A DNA stretch of 64,000 bases. It comes from Acanthacorydalis orientalis. Lineage: Eukaryota; Arthropoda; Insecta; Megaloptera; Corydalidae. A model generated the notes under the pieces. It was given only the letters and a program-made list of their open reading frames with translations. It did no database searches and had not been told where the DNA came from. The position numbers and the translations under genes are program-made. The stretch spans positions 18,358,245 to 18,422,244 of the forward strand of contig CM068322.1 in the NCBI GenBank assembly GCA_034766995.1. The letters run 5' to 3'. This document shows, piece after piece, positions 47,059 through 58,193 of the stretch; the first letter of the stretch is position 1, and every line of letters begins with the position of its first letter.

Positions 47059-47615
47059 TTAAGTTGGTAGGAAAATAATTGCGATTTTTATTTTCTAAAT
47101 TCTAACTTAATTTTTTTTTTTCAATGAAGGTGTCATTTCATCGTGTTCATGTGGATACCACCTTAAAGTGCATTTGTTGGTCTGTACTTTGATAACCTCG
47201 ACTTTGGTTTTATTATTAATTTTGCTTCACATTGGAGTATTGAATTAAAAAGATGGAAAAGAAGCAAATAAGAGTATTTTCTTTACGAGTTCAAAACGAG
47301 TGGTAACGGAGCAAAAACTGCTCGTAAACTAAATAATGTTTTTAGTATGGCTACTGTTAAGGAACATACGGTACAATGATGGTTCGAAACATTTCGTGAT
47401 GGGGATGAGAATCGTGAAGATGAAGAAGATCATCGGCGTCCTTCTTCAGTTCATAACAACCAATTGAAGAGGTTAGTCGAATCAGAGAATCGCGCACAAT
47501 TCAAGAATTTGCACAAAAGTTAGGCGTTACCCATCCAACAGTTCAGGACCACTTAAATGAAAAATGTATATGAATTTGAAAGTTATAAATAGCAATTATT
47601 TTTCTACCAACTCAA
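47059..47615 (+). mobile_element. Second internally deleted cecropia-type mariner (MITE-like)
   Basis: About 557 bp. Left end TTAAGTTGGTAGGAAAATAA preceded by TA (47057-47058); complement of the right end TTGAGTTGGTAGAAAAATAA. Close relative of 29697-30258, with the same 5' UTR motifs (GTGTCATTTCATCG). The internal deletion joins at a different place, after the region GTTCAGGACCACTTAAATGA (47551), earlier than in the other copy, so the two deletions look independent. Confidence 0.85.
47253..47570 (+). pseudogene. Transposase N-terminal fragment (cecropia/Hsmar1-like)
   Basis: Start MEKKQIRVF (47253), frameshift, then YEFKTSGNGAKTARKLNNVF, WFETFRDGDENREDEEDHRR, PSS.HNNQL, VESENRAQFKNL-like sequence. 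Contains the first helix-turn-helix and the linker of the DNA-binding domain; the catalytic domain was removed by the internal deletion. Stops and frameshifts throughout. Confidence 0.75.
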
Positions 47616-47739
47616 AAGAAAACAAGTGAAAAAATGAACGAAAAAGTTATTTTTGAATCCATAATACTAAGGTCAAAGAGTTTTACACAAAACTAATAAC
47701 TCTTGAATATTTTGGAATATTGTGATGGAACAAAAACTT

Positions 47740-47830
47740 AGAATCTAACGAAAGCTTAGAATCTAACTAATCAAATGATGTACCCTTATTTTGTAACATA
47801 ATTACCATCAATGTCAATGCACTTCTATCA
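47740..47830 (-). pseudogene. Mariner C-terminal fragment (minus strand)
   Basis: Minus strand reads CIDIDGNYVTK then stop, matching the (K)CxxxxGDYVEK C-terminus of a common insect mariner group. Only the last dozen residues are recognisable. Confidence 0.4.
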
Positions 47831-48004
47831 GTTGTAAAATATATTTTTCCATCCATTAGAGAAGAAATCTCGTGTTTGTTTCTCTAATTAATCCTTCATG
47901 GAAATTAATTTTAAACTATACTATACACTAAACTACTTTTTAAACTATACTTTATCCTGACAATACGAAACTATAGACTTTAAAACTCATCGAGGAATCT
48001 CCTC

Positions 48005-48225
48005 AGCTGAAACAATTTGAACAATAGGCTATCCGTATCCTTCTTATAACTCAGATTTTGTATGTGATTTCAGCTTATTTCTAGCACTGAAGCGTAATCA
48101 TAAAGCAAAGCATTTTAGCCACGCTGATCAAGTTAAGACTGTCATGAAAGATTGACTGGAGAAGCAAACAACCGAATTCTTCAATAACGAAATGAAAAAT
48201 TACAATGGTGATAATTGTATTGAAA
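48005..48225 (+). pseudogene. Mariner C-terminal fragment (plus strand)
   Basis: With one frameshift it reads YPSYNSDFVCDFSLFLALKR, NHKAKHFSHADQVKTVMKD, stop, LEKQTTEFFNNEMKNYN. This is the PPYSPDLAPSDFHLFLxLK...VKTAVxxWLxxQ...FYxxGIxKL region of mariner transposase. The third catalytic Asp (PSDF) is still Asp. Opposite orientation to the C-terminal scrap at 47740-47830. Confidence 0.6.
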
Positions 48226-49249
48226 AATGAATACACCATTTGAAAGGTTATACTATAAGCTTGCTGTTTGTTTTTCTTTTTTGATTCATTCATTCCCTTT
48301 CTCAAACCAATCCAGAGTTTCCTGTACAAACTGTTTATCACATGTGTATATTTATACACAATTGTTACATTTTTTTTTAACAATTATTTATTTTTAAGAT
48401 ATGATTTTTTAATTTGTTTAATAAAATTTAGTTATAAAAACTAAAAAAGTATTTTGAAATATGTGAAAATTAATGACTCCTTAACTTATTAACCCAATAA
48501 TCGTATATAAATGTAAAAATCTGTTAGTTAATAAAAGATGTAGAAACCATTACCTCAAATTTTTACTAATAGCTTAAAATAAAAAAAAAACATTCGTACG
48601 TTGTCTACAAGTCACGCAGGGTTATAGAGAGTTAAATGGTTTATTTATATAGAAAATACGATCAATGTTATTGATTTTAATAAATTTAAATAAATTTCCA
48701 CTCGGTACCTTTTCAATAGTGTGTCTATATCGTTGAGAGAATTATTTAAATTCGATTAACGAAACAATGTATTCTTCATTCTGACCCGCATAATTAAAAT
48801 TTTTCTCACGGGATTTATAGCAAACTAAGATAAACTAATTGAGTACTATCCTGTTTAATATTCACGAAGCAATTTTTAGAGCTATGAATTCTATTACTAT
48901 TAATACAACAGTGTAACGATTGTAATCATGTGCAAATTATATATCAATTTATAATAGTAGTATTCACACATTTGGAATGGGAGAACTGTGCGTGCTATAC
49001 TTGCTAATACGTGAGCTGCATTTTCTATGCTTCTGTATGCAAATGCCTGGTGTGTTTCAAAATCAATACAATTATTTTGGTTAACGATATAATGATCAAA
49101 ATCCACTGAAAACAGAATACCAATTTCCATTGTGAATTTTCAGCTGCAACGATCACGAATTATATATCGATGAATGGAATCGACGAATGTCAATTAACAC
49201 ACACAAAAAAATTATGTATATATATACTCACATATTGATACGTTTGTAC
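48226..49249. other. AT-rich filler
   Basis: A 100-codon minus frame (48081-48383) overlaps the transposase fragment antisense and is not credible. Nothing else recognised. Confidence 0.45.
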
Positions 49250-49278
49250 CTGTGTGTGTGTGTGTGTGTGTGTGTGAG

Positions 49279-49313
<35 letters not shown>
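49250..49313. repeat. Compound (GT)n-(TA)n microsatellite
   Basis: (TG)13 followed after AGTAAA by about 16 TA units. Confidence 0.95.
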
Positions 49314-49318
<5 letters not shown>

Positions 49319-50254
49319 TAAAAAGAGCTATATGGATTCATTATATTTCAGTAACAATTAATTGGATTTATATTTGAGTGAAATATAGCACAGATGCGGT
49401 TTTTGTGGTCGACGACCGGCTGTGTGTCAATATTAATATTTAATTATTTTACAGGTGGCTCTTCGCTTTACATAATACGTTTTAGTATATTTATGTGTTA
49501 ATGGGTTGAATGTTATAAACGATTATTGCAATTTGGTTATTTATGTATTTAATGACAATAGTGTTTAATTTCAAAATACTTTTGTTACACAGTATTTATA
49601 GAACACGATCAATTATTTCTCTGGAGATTAATTCAATATCGTCTGATATCTATACACACAAAATGAAATATCGTTCTCTCATTATGTCAAATTTTATTTT
49701 ATGTCAAAGGTATTGCAAGAAAATTCTAATGTACGAAATTATATAAAAAGATGTCATTTAGTTTGATGAATAATCCTGATGAATAACCAAAGCTGTTTGA
49801 CAAAGTTTTACTATATAATAAAACTTGTCTTTCATGATGAATTATTATTAGACTGTGTATAACTAATATAATTGAGTTTAATGACGTTAAAGGGCTAATT
49901 AAAAACTTTAAGGATATAACCACAAAATTAATGGAAGTTTATTGTCGTTAGATTTTTTTTTTAAAAATCAAATTGTAATAATTTCCATACATCAATCACA
50001 AATTATTTAATGTAGAAACTAATTTAGTACATGGTAATGTAAACATCAAATAAGATATATATATATATACATAAATACATGAAATTAAATAAATACTTTT
50101 ACTTATTGTTTGTTTATTTTCACAAATTACTTCTTTCTTCCTACTAAAAAACAATAAAAATTTTTTCCAACGAAAAATGGTAAATACTTATCTATTTTAA
50201 TAATTTCTTTTCGAATTTCGTTGGAAATGTAATTCTCTTCATTAAATAAAAATA
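49314..50254. other. AT-rich filler
   Basis: No feature recognised. Confidence 0.45.
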
Positions 50255-50425
50255 ACACATTTGTGAAAACGAATTTAGTGACACGATGATACAACCATCG
50301 AAATGACGATAAGCAAGAACCAAAAATTATCAATAAACCTTTATTAACGATTTTTGAACATATATTTTCTGTAGTTAAAAATAATTTATTTTTAAAAGTG
50401 ACTGTATCCACAATGCCAGAACTAC
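50255..50425. repeat. Foldback repeat, copy O (right arm)
   Basis: GACACGATGATACAACCATC, GAAATGACGATAAGCAAGAA, CCAAAAATTATCAATAAACC, GATTTTTGAACATATATTTT, AAAAGTGACTGTATCCACAA. Near-consensus centre. The preceding ACATTTGTGAAAACGAATTT resembles an outer arm element out of place, so the left arm may have been lost by internal deletion. Confidence 0.5.
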
Positions 50426-50540
50426 GTTGTATATAAAATATACACTTATCTAAATATATCAAAATATTAATAATATTGAAAATTTATTAGCAATTTTGAT
50501 ACATATAAAAAAATTTTAACTTTCACATATGAACAATTCA

Positions 50541-50558
50541 TACATACATATACACACA

Positions 50559-50604
<46 letters not shown>

Positions 50605-50680
50605 TAGGATAGATAGAGAGAGAGAAAGAGTGAGAGAGCTAATGTGTATGTATGTGTATATATATATATATATATATATA
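50541..50680. repeat. Compound (CATA)-(TA)n-(GATA/GA)n-(TA)n microsatellite
   Basis: TA to 50601, then GATAGGATAGATAGAGAGAG-type purine block to 50638, then a second TA tract at about 50656-50680. Confidence 0.9.
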
Positions 50681-51219
50681 AATTTACACAAATTGTAGAT
50701 GTTTGAAATTCGTATAACGATTGTAGAAAATAAAAATTTCAGAAGATAAATATTGGATAAATTCTATTGTAGATATTAATTATATATATATATATACGTA
50801 TATATATAAATTACTGTTATAAAAGTGTACTCGTATAGTTTTTCAAAAATAATTATTCCAAAATTTTAATAAACAATAATTTAAAGTTTTAACTGAAGTG
50901 TCTTGAGATTTTTCAATTCTAATTGGTAAAAATTAAACAATTTTAATTTGTAATTAAAAATTGACTATGTTCAGATGATTATAAAAGTTGTAAAAAAAAA
51001 TGTAACTAATACTTTTATAATTTTTAACAGTTTCTCAATAAAATATGTCAAATCACGAATTATGAGTATGAGAAACTATAAACTGAATTCACATTTTATT
51101 TGTAAGTTAGTGTTCCGAAACGAAATTTAAATTCACCTCGCATAGAATAATAATATTATACGAAAAATTCATCAGAGCAGAGTTTCTATCTAGCGAACAA
51201 AATAGTAATTCAATTAATG
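50681..51219. other. AT-rich filler
   Basis: Small TA runs near 50782 and 50801. Otherwise nothing. Confidence 0.45.
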
Positions 51220-51580
51220 TACCTAGTTCAACATGACACCGGATTAGGTTGCAGGTTATCAAAATAATCTCTCGGATACAGACCTGATTATAAATCGTAG
51301 AACGGTCGTTTTCGTTCGAATAACTACACAGTTACGGATGCTAATGCCAAGCTTCCTACATACCGCATGTATCAAACTTTGGTCCATTGACCACGTGAAG
51401 TTTAACAGTAGGTAATCTACAACCCGGTTAATTTGATTTTAGTAAAGGTTCAATTGGCTCGACTACCCTGTTCGTTTGTTATAGACGGATACATAAGATC
51501 GTATAGAAAGTATATAACGTTCAATGCCTCTACACGTCACAATTCGATATTTTATTCACATTTATTGTAAATACACTTGT
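51220..51580. other. Moderate-GC, CpG-rich island
   Basis: AGAACGGTCGTTTTCGTTCG, CACGTGAAGTTTAACAGTAG (E-box CACGTG), AACCCGGTTAATTTGATTTT. No open frame. Candidate regulatory element. Confidence 0.35.
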
Positions 51581-51732
51581 GTCGAATTCAATGGATTGGT
51601 GAGAAAAGCAATCGACGAAGGGCGATTAATTTAATTTCCAATTAATTAAATTATATCTTTAAATGAGTATATAAAAAGTTACATAGCAGAAAATTCGATA
51701 TTTTAAATACAAACATACAAAGGAACGATATA

Positions 51733-51754
51733 CATATATATATATATATATATA
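51733..51754. repeat. (TA)n microsatellite
   Basis: About 11 TA units, followed by GGGGATG. Confidence 0.85.
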
Positions 51755-52102
51755 GGGGATGTTTCTAAAAATCGATAACAACACAAAAATTGTCAAAACC
51801 TATCAATTTTACGCGTATTTTGTTAAATATATGAAATAATTTATCAAAAATGAGAAGATATATTAAAAAATATTTTCTCTTGCAGTATCTTTAGTAATAA
51901 TTAAAAAACAATTAACGTACATTTTTTTATTTTTTTTTAAAAAAAAGAAAAATACCAAGGATGAATAATATATAATTTTTAAAATTTTGTACAATAGTAA
52001 ATGATTTCTTTTTAGATATATTAAATAGTATTTAGCCAAAAAAAAACTAAAACGTTGCAAAAAATAATCTACTGCCATGGCATGTAAACATATTAACATA
52101 TT

Positions 52103-52104
<2 letters not shown>

Positions 52105-52157
<53 letters not shown>
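52105..52157. repeat. (TA)n microsatellite
   Basis: Preceded by three ATTAACAT units. Confidence 0.9.
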
Positions 52158-52159
<2 letters not shown>

Positions 52160-52239
52160 GATAAAAATATATTATACAGACTTATACAGACATAATGAGT
52201 TTCAAAAAATATGTTTATTGTTTCATTCGGTTGCATGTA

Positions 52240-52294
52240 CACGTTTATAATTGAGAAGTAGACGAGCGAGCGAAGCGAGCAGGGGCCTCCTAGT
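52240..52294 (+). repeat. GC-tailed repeat, copy 3 (tail only)
   Basis: TAGACGAGCGAGCGAAGCGA, GCAGGGGCCTCCTAGT: the same GC-rich tail and CTAGT end as copies at 19.6 and 44.15 kb, followed immediately by a (GT)n-(TA)n microsatellite (52294-52330). The AT-rich body upstream is not clearly homologous. Confidence 0.45.
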
Positions 52295-52330
52295 GTGTGT
52301 GTTTGTGTGTGTGTGTGTATATATATATAA
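52294..52330. repeat. Compound (GT)n-(TA)n microsatellite
   Basis: GT-rich tract then TA, abutting the GC-tailed repeat end. Confidence 0.9.
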
Positions 52331-53239
52331 GGATCGAAATGTTAAAATTTTCATTGCATACATACTTTGATTTCTTCTAAACTAATAAAGCAAATTATTT
52401 TCATATGAATTAGTGTGATGAATCAAAAATACACTTCAAGATATTTATTCAAAGAATGTTTTAGACCAGATAGGTTAGTTACATTTTTAGATATTTGATT
52501 AAGAAAAAAAAATAAGTAGTTGAAAAATTTTAACAATTATACGGATTATTAACGAAAAATGATTGACATCAATTAATAAACAGAAAGAGAATACGAAGTA
52601 TGCTTTTACAGTAAAGTAAGTGAATTAACTAACAAGTTTTAAAGCTTATGTAAAAAATATCAACTCCATTGACATGATTTATATAAAAATAATGAAGAAT
52701 CAAAAATAATGTCAACTGCATTTTAGGATCAAACAAAAAGAAAACTTCGTGTAGTGATGAGTGTCTCAATAATTTGTTAAAAAAAGTCAAAAGGATTTAC
52801 CAAATTTCATTTATTTTCTTTTAATGTTCTATTTATTAGTCTTTATAAAAATAAGAGTAATTTTAGCTTGTATAATTAATAATTTTATTATGCGATTGCA
52901 AACTTTCATACTTTAATATATATATATATATACATATATACACACACGCTTAAAATATATGAAAAAGAACAATATTTTTAATTAGAATGTTCTATTTTTG
53001 TTCCCGTTTGTTCAATAAAAAAAGTAACTAATAAAAGCGACTTCACAAATCCTTTGCTATGTTTTTATTTTAAACTCGAGTGTAAAATGGATAAAACCAT
53101 AAAACAATCCGAATGAGAAATCTGATTGTATTTTGTAAAATAAAAGCGTTATAAAAATCACATCGTTGCCAACATTAGCAACAACAAACAAACACACTGC
53201 ACTGATGTTTTTTATTTTCTTATTCGTGTTGGACTTACT
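52331..53239. other. AT-rich filler
   Basis: Short TA run with ACACACAC at about 52916-52948. No feature recognised. Confidence 0.45.
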
Positions 53240-53450
53240 GAAAGTACAGTACAATAAACTCGGCCGCAAATCCCCAATGATTTAATTACAAAGCAAAAAG
53301 CAGCTTTAATACAAGCAGACGCTCATTGGCGATTCTCTTTATTTGCTAGCTGTTCGGTGACCATACGCGTAACGGCAACTTGAGGGCGACCAGCCGTATT
53401 CTGTTAGCGTTCAGCTAACACACTCCGTTGATTCGATACCATAGTTGTCT
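53240..53450. other. Moderate-GC, CpG-rich island
   Basis: ACTCGGCCGCAAATCCCCAA, ACCATACGCGTAACGGCAAC, TTGAGGGCGACCAGCCGTAT. No exon-like frame. Candidate regulatory DNA. Confidence 0.3.
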
Positions 53451-53509
53451 AGTTGAGGATTTCTTATGAAATTAATTAAACAAAAAAACCTAGATGTAAG
53501 TTTATACGC

Positions 53510-53511
<2 letters not shown>

Positions 53512-53569
<58 letters not shown>

Positions 53570-53570
53570 A
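53512..53570. repeat. Compound (TA)n-(TG)n microsatellite
   Basis: About 20 TA units then (TG)9. Confidence 0.95.
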
Positions 53571-54057
53571 TAAATTACATTGATCCAAATGTTAAATATT
53601 AAAATCGTCGTATCCAAATACCTAACATGTTAATTTTCTTATTAATGCCTTCAAATTAAAACCACTCGCTTAAAAAACAATTCAAGACCTCAATTTCAAA
53701 ATAATATAAAATAATATTATTAATTATGTTATATCAAAACTCCCGTGATAATATACAATATTATTATCAGTTTTAAAATCCGACAAAAATTCTTTGTTTT
53801 TTTTTCTAATCTTGAAAATCAGAGTAAAATATATCATAGTCGTTTTAAAAAACGAATATATCATGTTGAAAAATAATAGTTATCCCAAAAATATAAATAT
53901 ATTGTTTTATTATCAGGTCACGAATTTTCTTAAATTACTTTCGTATATTTAATACAAAAATTAAAAAAGTATATGCACGAATTTATTAGTTTTTTATGTA
54001 TAGAGTGCTTACTACATAATTTTCTTACAATAATTTAATATAACATATATATATATA
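53571..54057. other. AT-rich filler
   Basis: No feature recognised; a (TA)9 run abuts the mariner end. Confidence 0.45.
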
Positions 54058-55332
54058 TAGGGTTGGTCAAAAAGTAATTGCGTTTCTTTTCTATGTAAAT
54101 AAAATGCGAATTTTTCATGTGAAACAAAAACTTTATTAAAAAATACATAGTCCATTTTGTTCGATTATCTTTTGCCATCTCTCAGGCAACTTCATGATTC
54201 CGCGATTAAAAAAGTTTTGATCTTTTTCGGAAAAAAACAGTTCCAAGAACGGTATAATATCCTCATCAGCAATGAAGATTTTACCACTCCAGGTGTTTTG
54301 AAAAGAACGAAACAAATGGTAGTTTGATGGTACCAGGTCTGGCGAATATTGTGGATGTGGTAACACAGCCCATCCAAGATGCAATGATTTTTGATGAGTG
54401 ACCGAACTTGTATCTAGTCTAGCGTTATTATGTAAAACACAACACCTTTGCGATTCGTCAATTCTGGACGATTCTGTTTGATGGCATCATTTAATTTATT
54501 TAGTTGACGACAGTACACGTCCGAATTAATAGTTTAGTTCCTTGGAAGCAGCTCAAGATACACAATACCTTTGAGATCATACCAAACTTACAATATAACC
54601 TTTCTTTGGTGAATATCTGATTTTGAAGTGCTTTTAACAGGTTCATTACGTTTGCTCCACAATTTTTCCATTCGACGTTGTTGTAGACGATCATTTTTCA
54701 TCGCCTGTTATTATACGTTTCAAAATTGGATCATTTTCCTTATATTTTAAGAGAGAATCGCAGATGTCAATGCACTTAATACGATGAATTTCTGTAAACT
54801 CATATGATACCCAAATATCGACATTATCAACGTATCCAAATTGTGTTAAATGGTTTTCTACTCTCGACTTCGATATGTTAAGATTCTCAGTAATATTTTG
54901 AGCCGATAAACACTGATTGGATTCGATCAATCCCATTATTTTGTCATCATCAACTTCGATTGGCTTTCCTGACTGTGGTATATCTTTAATATCAAAATCT
55001 CCAGACCGAACTTTAGCAAACCAATTCCGACACTGCCTTCATTTTAAGGCATCTTCTCCATACACATCACATAAGTTCTATCATTCATCTACAGCATTTT
55101 TTTCCTTTAGTAATACAGTACAATATGACAAAAGTGTTCCTTTCGATATTCCATTTTGAAATTGACGACAAACAAACAATTTTCAATAAAATTGAACACT
55201 CTTTTTCTAAAACAAGCTTGAACTATTTGCTGTTAAGTTACATAATTAATTTGTGGTTTAGAATGAAGTTAGTTACATTTCAAGACATGTATGTCCTATT
55301 AGAAAAAACGCAACTATTTTTTGACCAACCCA

Positions 55333-55335
<3 letters not shown>
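54058..55335 (-). mobile_element. Full-length mariner element (minus strand)
   Basis: About 1.27 kb. Left end TAGGGTTGGTCAAAAAGTAA (54058) and the complement of the right end TTGGGTTGGTCAAAAAATAG then TTGCGTTT agree over about 30 bp. TA flanks both ends, the mariner target. It is inserted in or next to (TA)n on both sides (54041-54059; 55338-55384). Encloses one transposase pseudogene reading right to left. Confidence 0.9.
54136..55154 (-). pseudogene. Mariner transposase pseudogene, nearly full length
   Basis: Start MEYRKEHF at 55154, stop at 54136, about 340 codons as expected for mariner. In order: N-terminal helix-turn-helix region (with stops), NWFAKVRSGDFDIKD, ALIESNQCLSAQNITENLNI, SKSRVENHLTQFGYVDNVDI, WVSYEFTEIHRIKCIDICDS, LLKYKENDPILKRIITGDEK (first Asp intact), WIVYNNVEW, KGIVYLELLPRN, NRPELTNRKGVV, HNNARLDTSS, PHPQYSPDLVPSNYHLFRSF and a C-terminal RGIMKLPERWQKIIEQNG. 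The second catalytic Asp is Asn (HNNAR instead of HDNAR), the third is Asn (SNYH instead of SDYH), and there are several frameshifts. Inactive. Confidence 0.88.

Positions 55336-55337
<2 letters not shown>

Positions 55338-55384
<47 letters not shown>
55338..55384. repeat. (TA)n microsatellite
   Basis: About 19 TA units directly beside the mariner right end, then GTATATATA. Confidence 0.95.
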
Positions 55385-55470
55385 GTAACTTGTAATACAA
55401 TAATTTAAAAAAATGAAATTTGACAAAATAAATTATTCAGAATAGTTCAATCGGAAATATTTGAAAAACA

Positions 55471-55512
55471 TAATAGCGATGAATAGAATAGAATAATAGC
55501 GATGAATAGAAA
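55471..55512. repeat. Short direct repeat
   Basis: ATAATAGCGATGAATAGAA occurs twice (55471 and 55494), separated by a few bases. Confidence 0.7.
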
Positions 55513-55689
55513 ATGTTACAAAATAAAATAAAAAAATTTTTTTACCAAAATATATTTTTTGATAAAAAACATTCAGTTCCGAAACATTCGAATATCTCGC
55601 ATTCGTTTCAATTAGAAGTACAGAAATTAATAATAACACTACAAGAGAACGATAAAAACAACTTTCGTGAAAACTTGTGCTGTAAAATG

Positions 55690-56090
55690 ACTACTTAACG
55701 CGAACAATTTAATTGAAAAAGAAATCATTTGAAACCAACGTAACAAACGGAACACCGCTTCGGTATTGGGCCCCGTCATCTGGCTGTAGCATTGGTTAGA
55801 ACTTTTAATTCTAGCTTTTATTTGTACGCTCGATGTACTTGCATTGTGAAATGTGTTTCGACATTCAAATCTAATGCACACGATAGATGGAAGAGACAGT
55901 AACTCTGTTTGTTTCGTACTGAAGATATAGCTGTCTCGTTTTAATTCGTTTTTAAATACAGTTTAGTTGTGTTAGTTATTTTTATGAAAGCTTCTGCAGT
56001 ACACATCTGTAGCCATTGCAGCATCTAACTATAAACACTATTTAATGACCGTCGGTTGTCAGGAGTTAGCATTCATGAAATTTAAAATGA
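55690..56090. other. Moderate-GC island
   Basis: AACGGAACACCGCTTCGGTA, TTGGGCCCCGTCATCTGGCT, GTACACATCTGTAGCCATTG. An 80-codon minus frame (55639-55881) runs through part of it without a recognised motif. Candidate conserved non-coding DNA. Confidence 0.3.
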
Positions 56091-56604
56091 TTAAATGTAC
56101 GAGGAAATATTTCATTTATTGATTTCTCTTAAGACATATTGTAAGTATAATATAATAGATGAATAAAACGTCAATTTATTATTTTAATTCTATAAAATTT
56201 TAAAGAAATTCTATATAATTTATCTCGTTATTTTCTTATTTACAATTAATTTTTTTCTACTTCTTACATACACATTAACTACAACAGAATTTTTTTCTTT
56301 TCTATTTATACTTGCAATATTTTCTTATAATTCTTATTAAAAAAAAATCGATGCTAGTGTATACATCTTGTTACTATTTAGAGTTAAATTTCATAGTGTT
56401 ACAGTAGTGTCATAAATGAATTCTATATACTACCATGATAAAAAAGTTTCGTGAATTTATACTCTTAAAGAACCGTGAAAACACAATGTTACTTTTTTAA
56501 ATGAAAATATTGGCAATCCTTCCACTGTAATCTATACCAAAAATTATTGCGATCGAACCATTCGTGAATAGCAGATTTTTTGATGTGTTCGGCGAATTCT
56601 ACTA

Positions 56605-57120
56605 TATTTAGGTTTATTGAGCATCGAATTTGTATTAAATTTTGTGTCAAAAATAAAATTTCTACTGTTGACACGTTTAAAATGTTACAAAGAAACATAC
56701 GGAGATGAGTTTTTATCGAAAACGTGGATATATCAGTGGTACAGTTTGTTTAAGAACGACCGAGAGTAGGTAGATGCCTCTCGTTCGGGACGGTCGTCAA
56801 CATCAATCGATGAAGAACATATTCAAAAAGTCAAGGGTTTGATTCTGAATGATAGTAGACTGACTATGCTGATGATGTCGACATATCTTATGGATCTCTC
56901 CAACGCATTTTGACCGATACTTTGCACTTGAAACGAATCGCAACGAGACTTGTGCCAAGAACGCTAAACTTCTAACAAAAACAGAGTCGCAAACATATTA
57001 CCACCGAGATGATATCTAAAGCATCTAAGAATCCCGCGTTCATGAAACGCATCATAACTGGTGACGAGACTTGGGTGTACGGATTTGACGTCGAAACAAA
57101 GTAGAAATCGTCCGAATAAC
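56605..57120 (+). pseudogene. Mariner-like transposase fragment, N-terminal to first catalytic motif
   Basis: Reads EHRICIKFCVKNKISTVDTF, KMLQR, TYGDEFLSKTWIYQWYSLFK, NDRE, SRSGRSSTSIDEEHIQKVKG, LILNDSRLT, a damaged middle, and ITGDETWVYGFDVETK near 57055. This is the helix-turn-helix domain followed by the first catalytic Asp of an insect mariner-like group distinct from the others here (GDETWVYGFDVETK rather than GDEKWIVYNN). Frameshifts and stops; the part after the first Asp is missing. Confidence 0.75.
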
Positions 57121-57448
57121 TCTATAAATTTAGACATAGTAAAATTTACTGAACACACCAAACACTACTTTACAAAAACATCAACTGTTTATGAATAATT
57201 AGACAAATAGAAATCGCAACCATTTTTGGTGTAGATTACAGTGAAAAAATTACCAACATTATCATTTAAAAACAATTACGATGAATGTGTTTTTTTTTAA
57301 AAAAATATAAATTCCTGAAACTGTTTCATCAGAGTAGTATATACACTTATATATTTTTCAAATTATTATCACTGCACCGTGAAAATATTCTACACTTCTT
57401 TTCACATTATTTTTCATTTAAAAATTAGTACGGTTACACATTTCTATG

Positions 57449-58083
57449 ATTTTTGGGTGCTTTATAATTTAAGTGAAGGAAATTTAATGGAACACATTTT
57501 AATCAGTGATTCGCTCATTAAAAGAAACCAAAACGACCCATTTCTGAAAAGATTAATCATGAGCAATGAAAAATCGATTGTTTACAATAATGTGGATCCA
57601 AAAAGATCATTAATAAAACGAGATAATCCTTCGTCATCCACTCAAAAAGCGGGTGTTCATTCAAAGAAGGTGATGTGTATCTGGTGTTGGAAGAGTGTTG
57701 TGTATTACGAGCTTCTCCCAAATAATCAGACGATAAATTCGGAGAAGTATTGTGCTCAAATGGATACATTAAAATCGGCAATTTATCAAAAGTATCCAGG
57801 CTTTGCCAATCGGAAAAGAATCGTTTTCCACCAAAACAATGCTAGACCTCAACTATTTTCAGACCAGGCAGAAATTTGTGTAGTTTGGCAGGGACGTCCT
57901 TACCTCACCTGCCATATTTACCTAATCTTGTATCTTCAAATTACCAATTAATTCTGATCTCTACAGAGTTTCCTGAATAGAAAAAAACTTCTTTTTTCTG
58001 GAAGCCTGCAGAAACAACTTTAATCAATTCATCGCCCAGAAAAATGCAAAATTCTGTGAGGGCGGAATTATGAAAGTACGTGA
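57449..58083 (+). pseudogene. Mariner transposase pseudogene, 5'-truncated
   Basis: An open frame of 190 codons (57379-57951, longest in the window) covers most of it: FWVLYNLSEGNLMEHILISD, SLIKRNQNDPFLKRLIMSNE, KSIVYNNVDPKRS, KRDNPSSSTQKAGVHSKKVM, CIWCWKSVVYYELLPNNQTI, NSEKYCAQMDTLKSAIYQKY, PGFANRKRIVFHQNNARPQL. A frameshift then disrupts the PHxPYxxDL block. The open frame is misleading: the first catalytic Asp is Asn (SNEK instead of GDEK) and the second is Asn (HQNNARPQ instead of HQDNARPH). The first ~23 codons before 57449 are not transposase. Confidence 0.88.
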
Positions 58084-58193
58084 AAAATGTCGAAGGGTGG
58101 TGTCAAAATGGCACATACATATATTATAATAAATAAGATAACACTATCTATGAATTTCATCTTTAAAACGCTACACACTTTTGTTCCAACCAA
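57449..58193 (+). mobile_element. 3' part of a mariner (same lineage as 4785-5966)
   Basis: Begins abruptly inside the transposase (WVLYNLSEGNLMEH) and runs to a right end AAAACGCTACACACTTTTGT-TCCAACC (58165-58191), almost identical to the right end at 5935-5964. The 5' half and left end are missing. Confidence 0.85.

Noticed and set aside
48081..48383. 100-codon minus-strand frame
   Set aside because: Overlaps a plus-strand mariner C-terminal fragment antisense and has AT-driven composition.
50127..50462. 111-codon minus-strand frame
   Set aside because: Covers a foldback arm and flanking AT-rich DNA; Phe/Ile/Lys/Asn-dominated with no domain.
55125..55385. 86-codon plus-strand frame
   Set aside because: Antisense to the mariner 5' region and ending in a TA tract.
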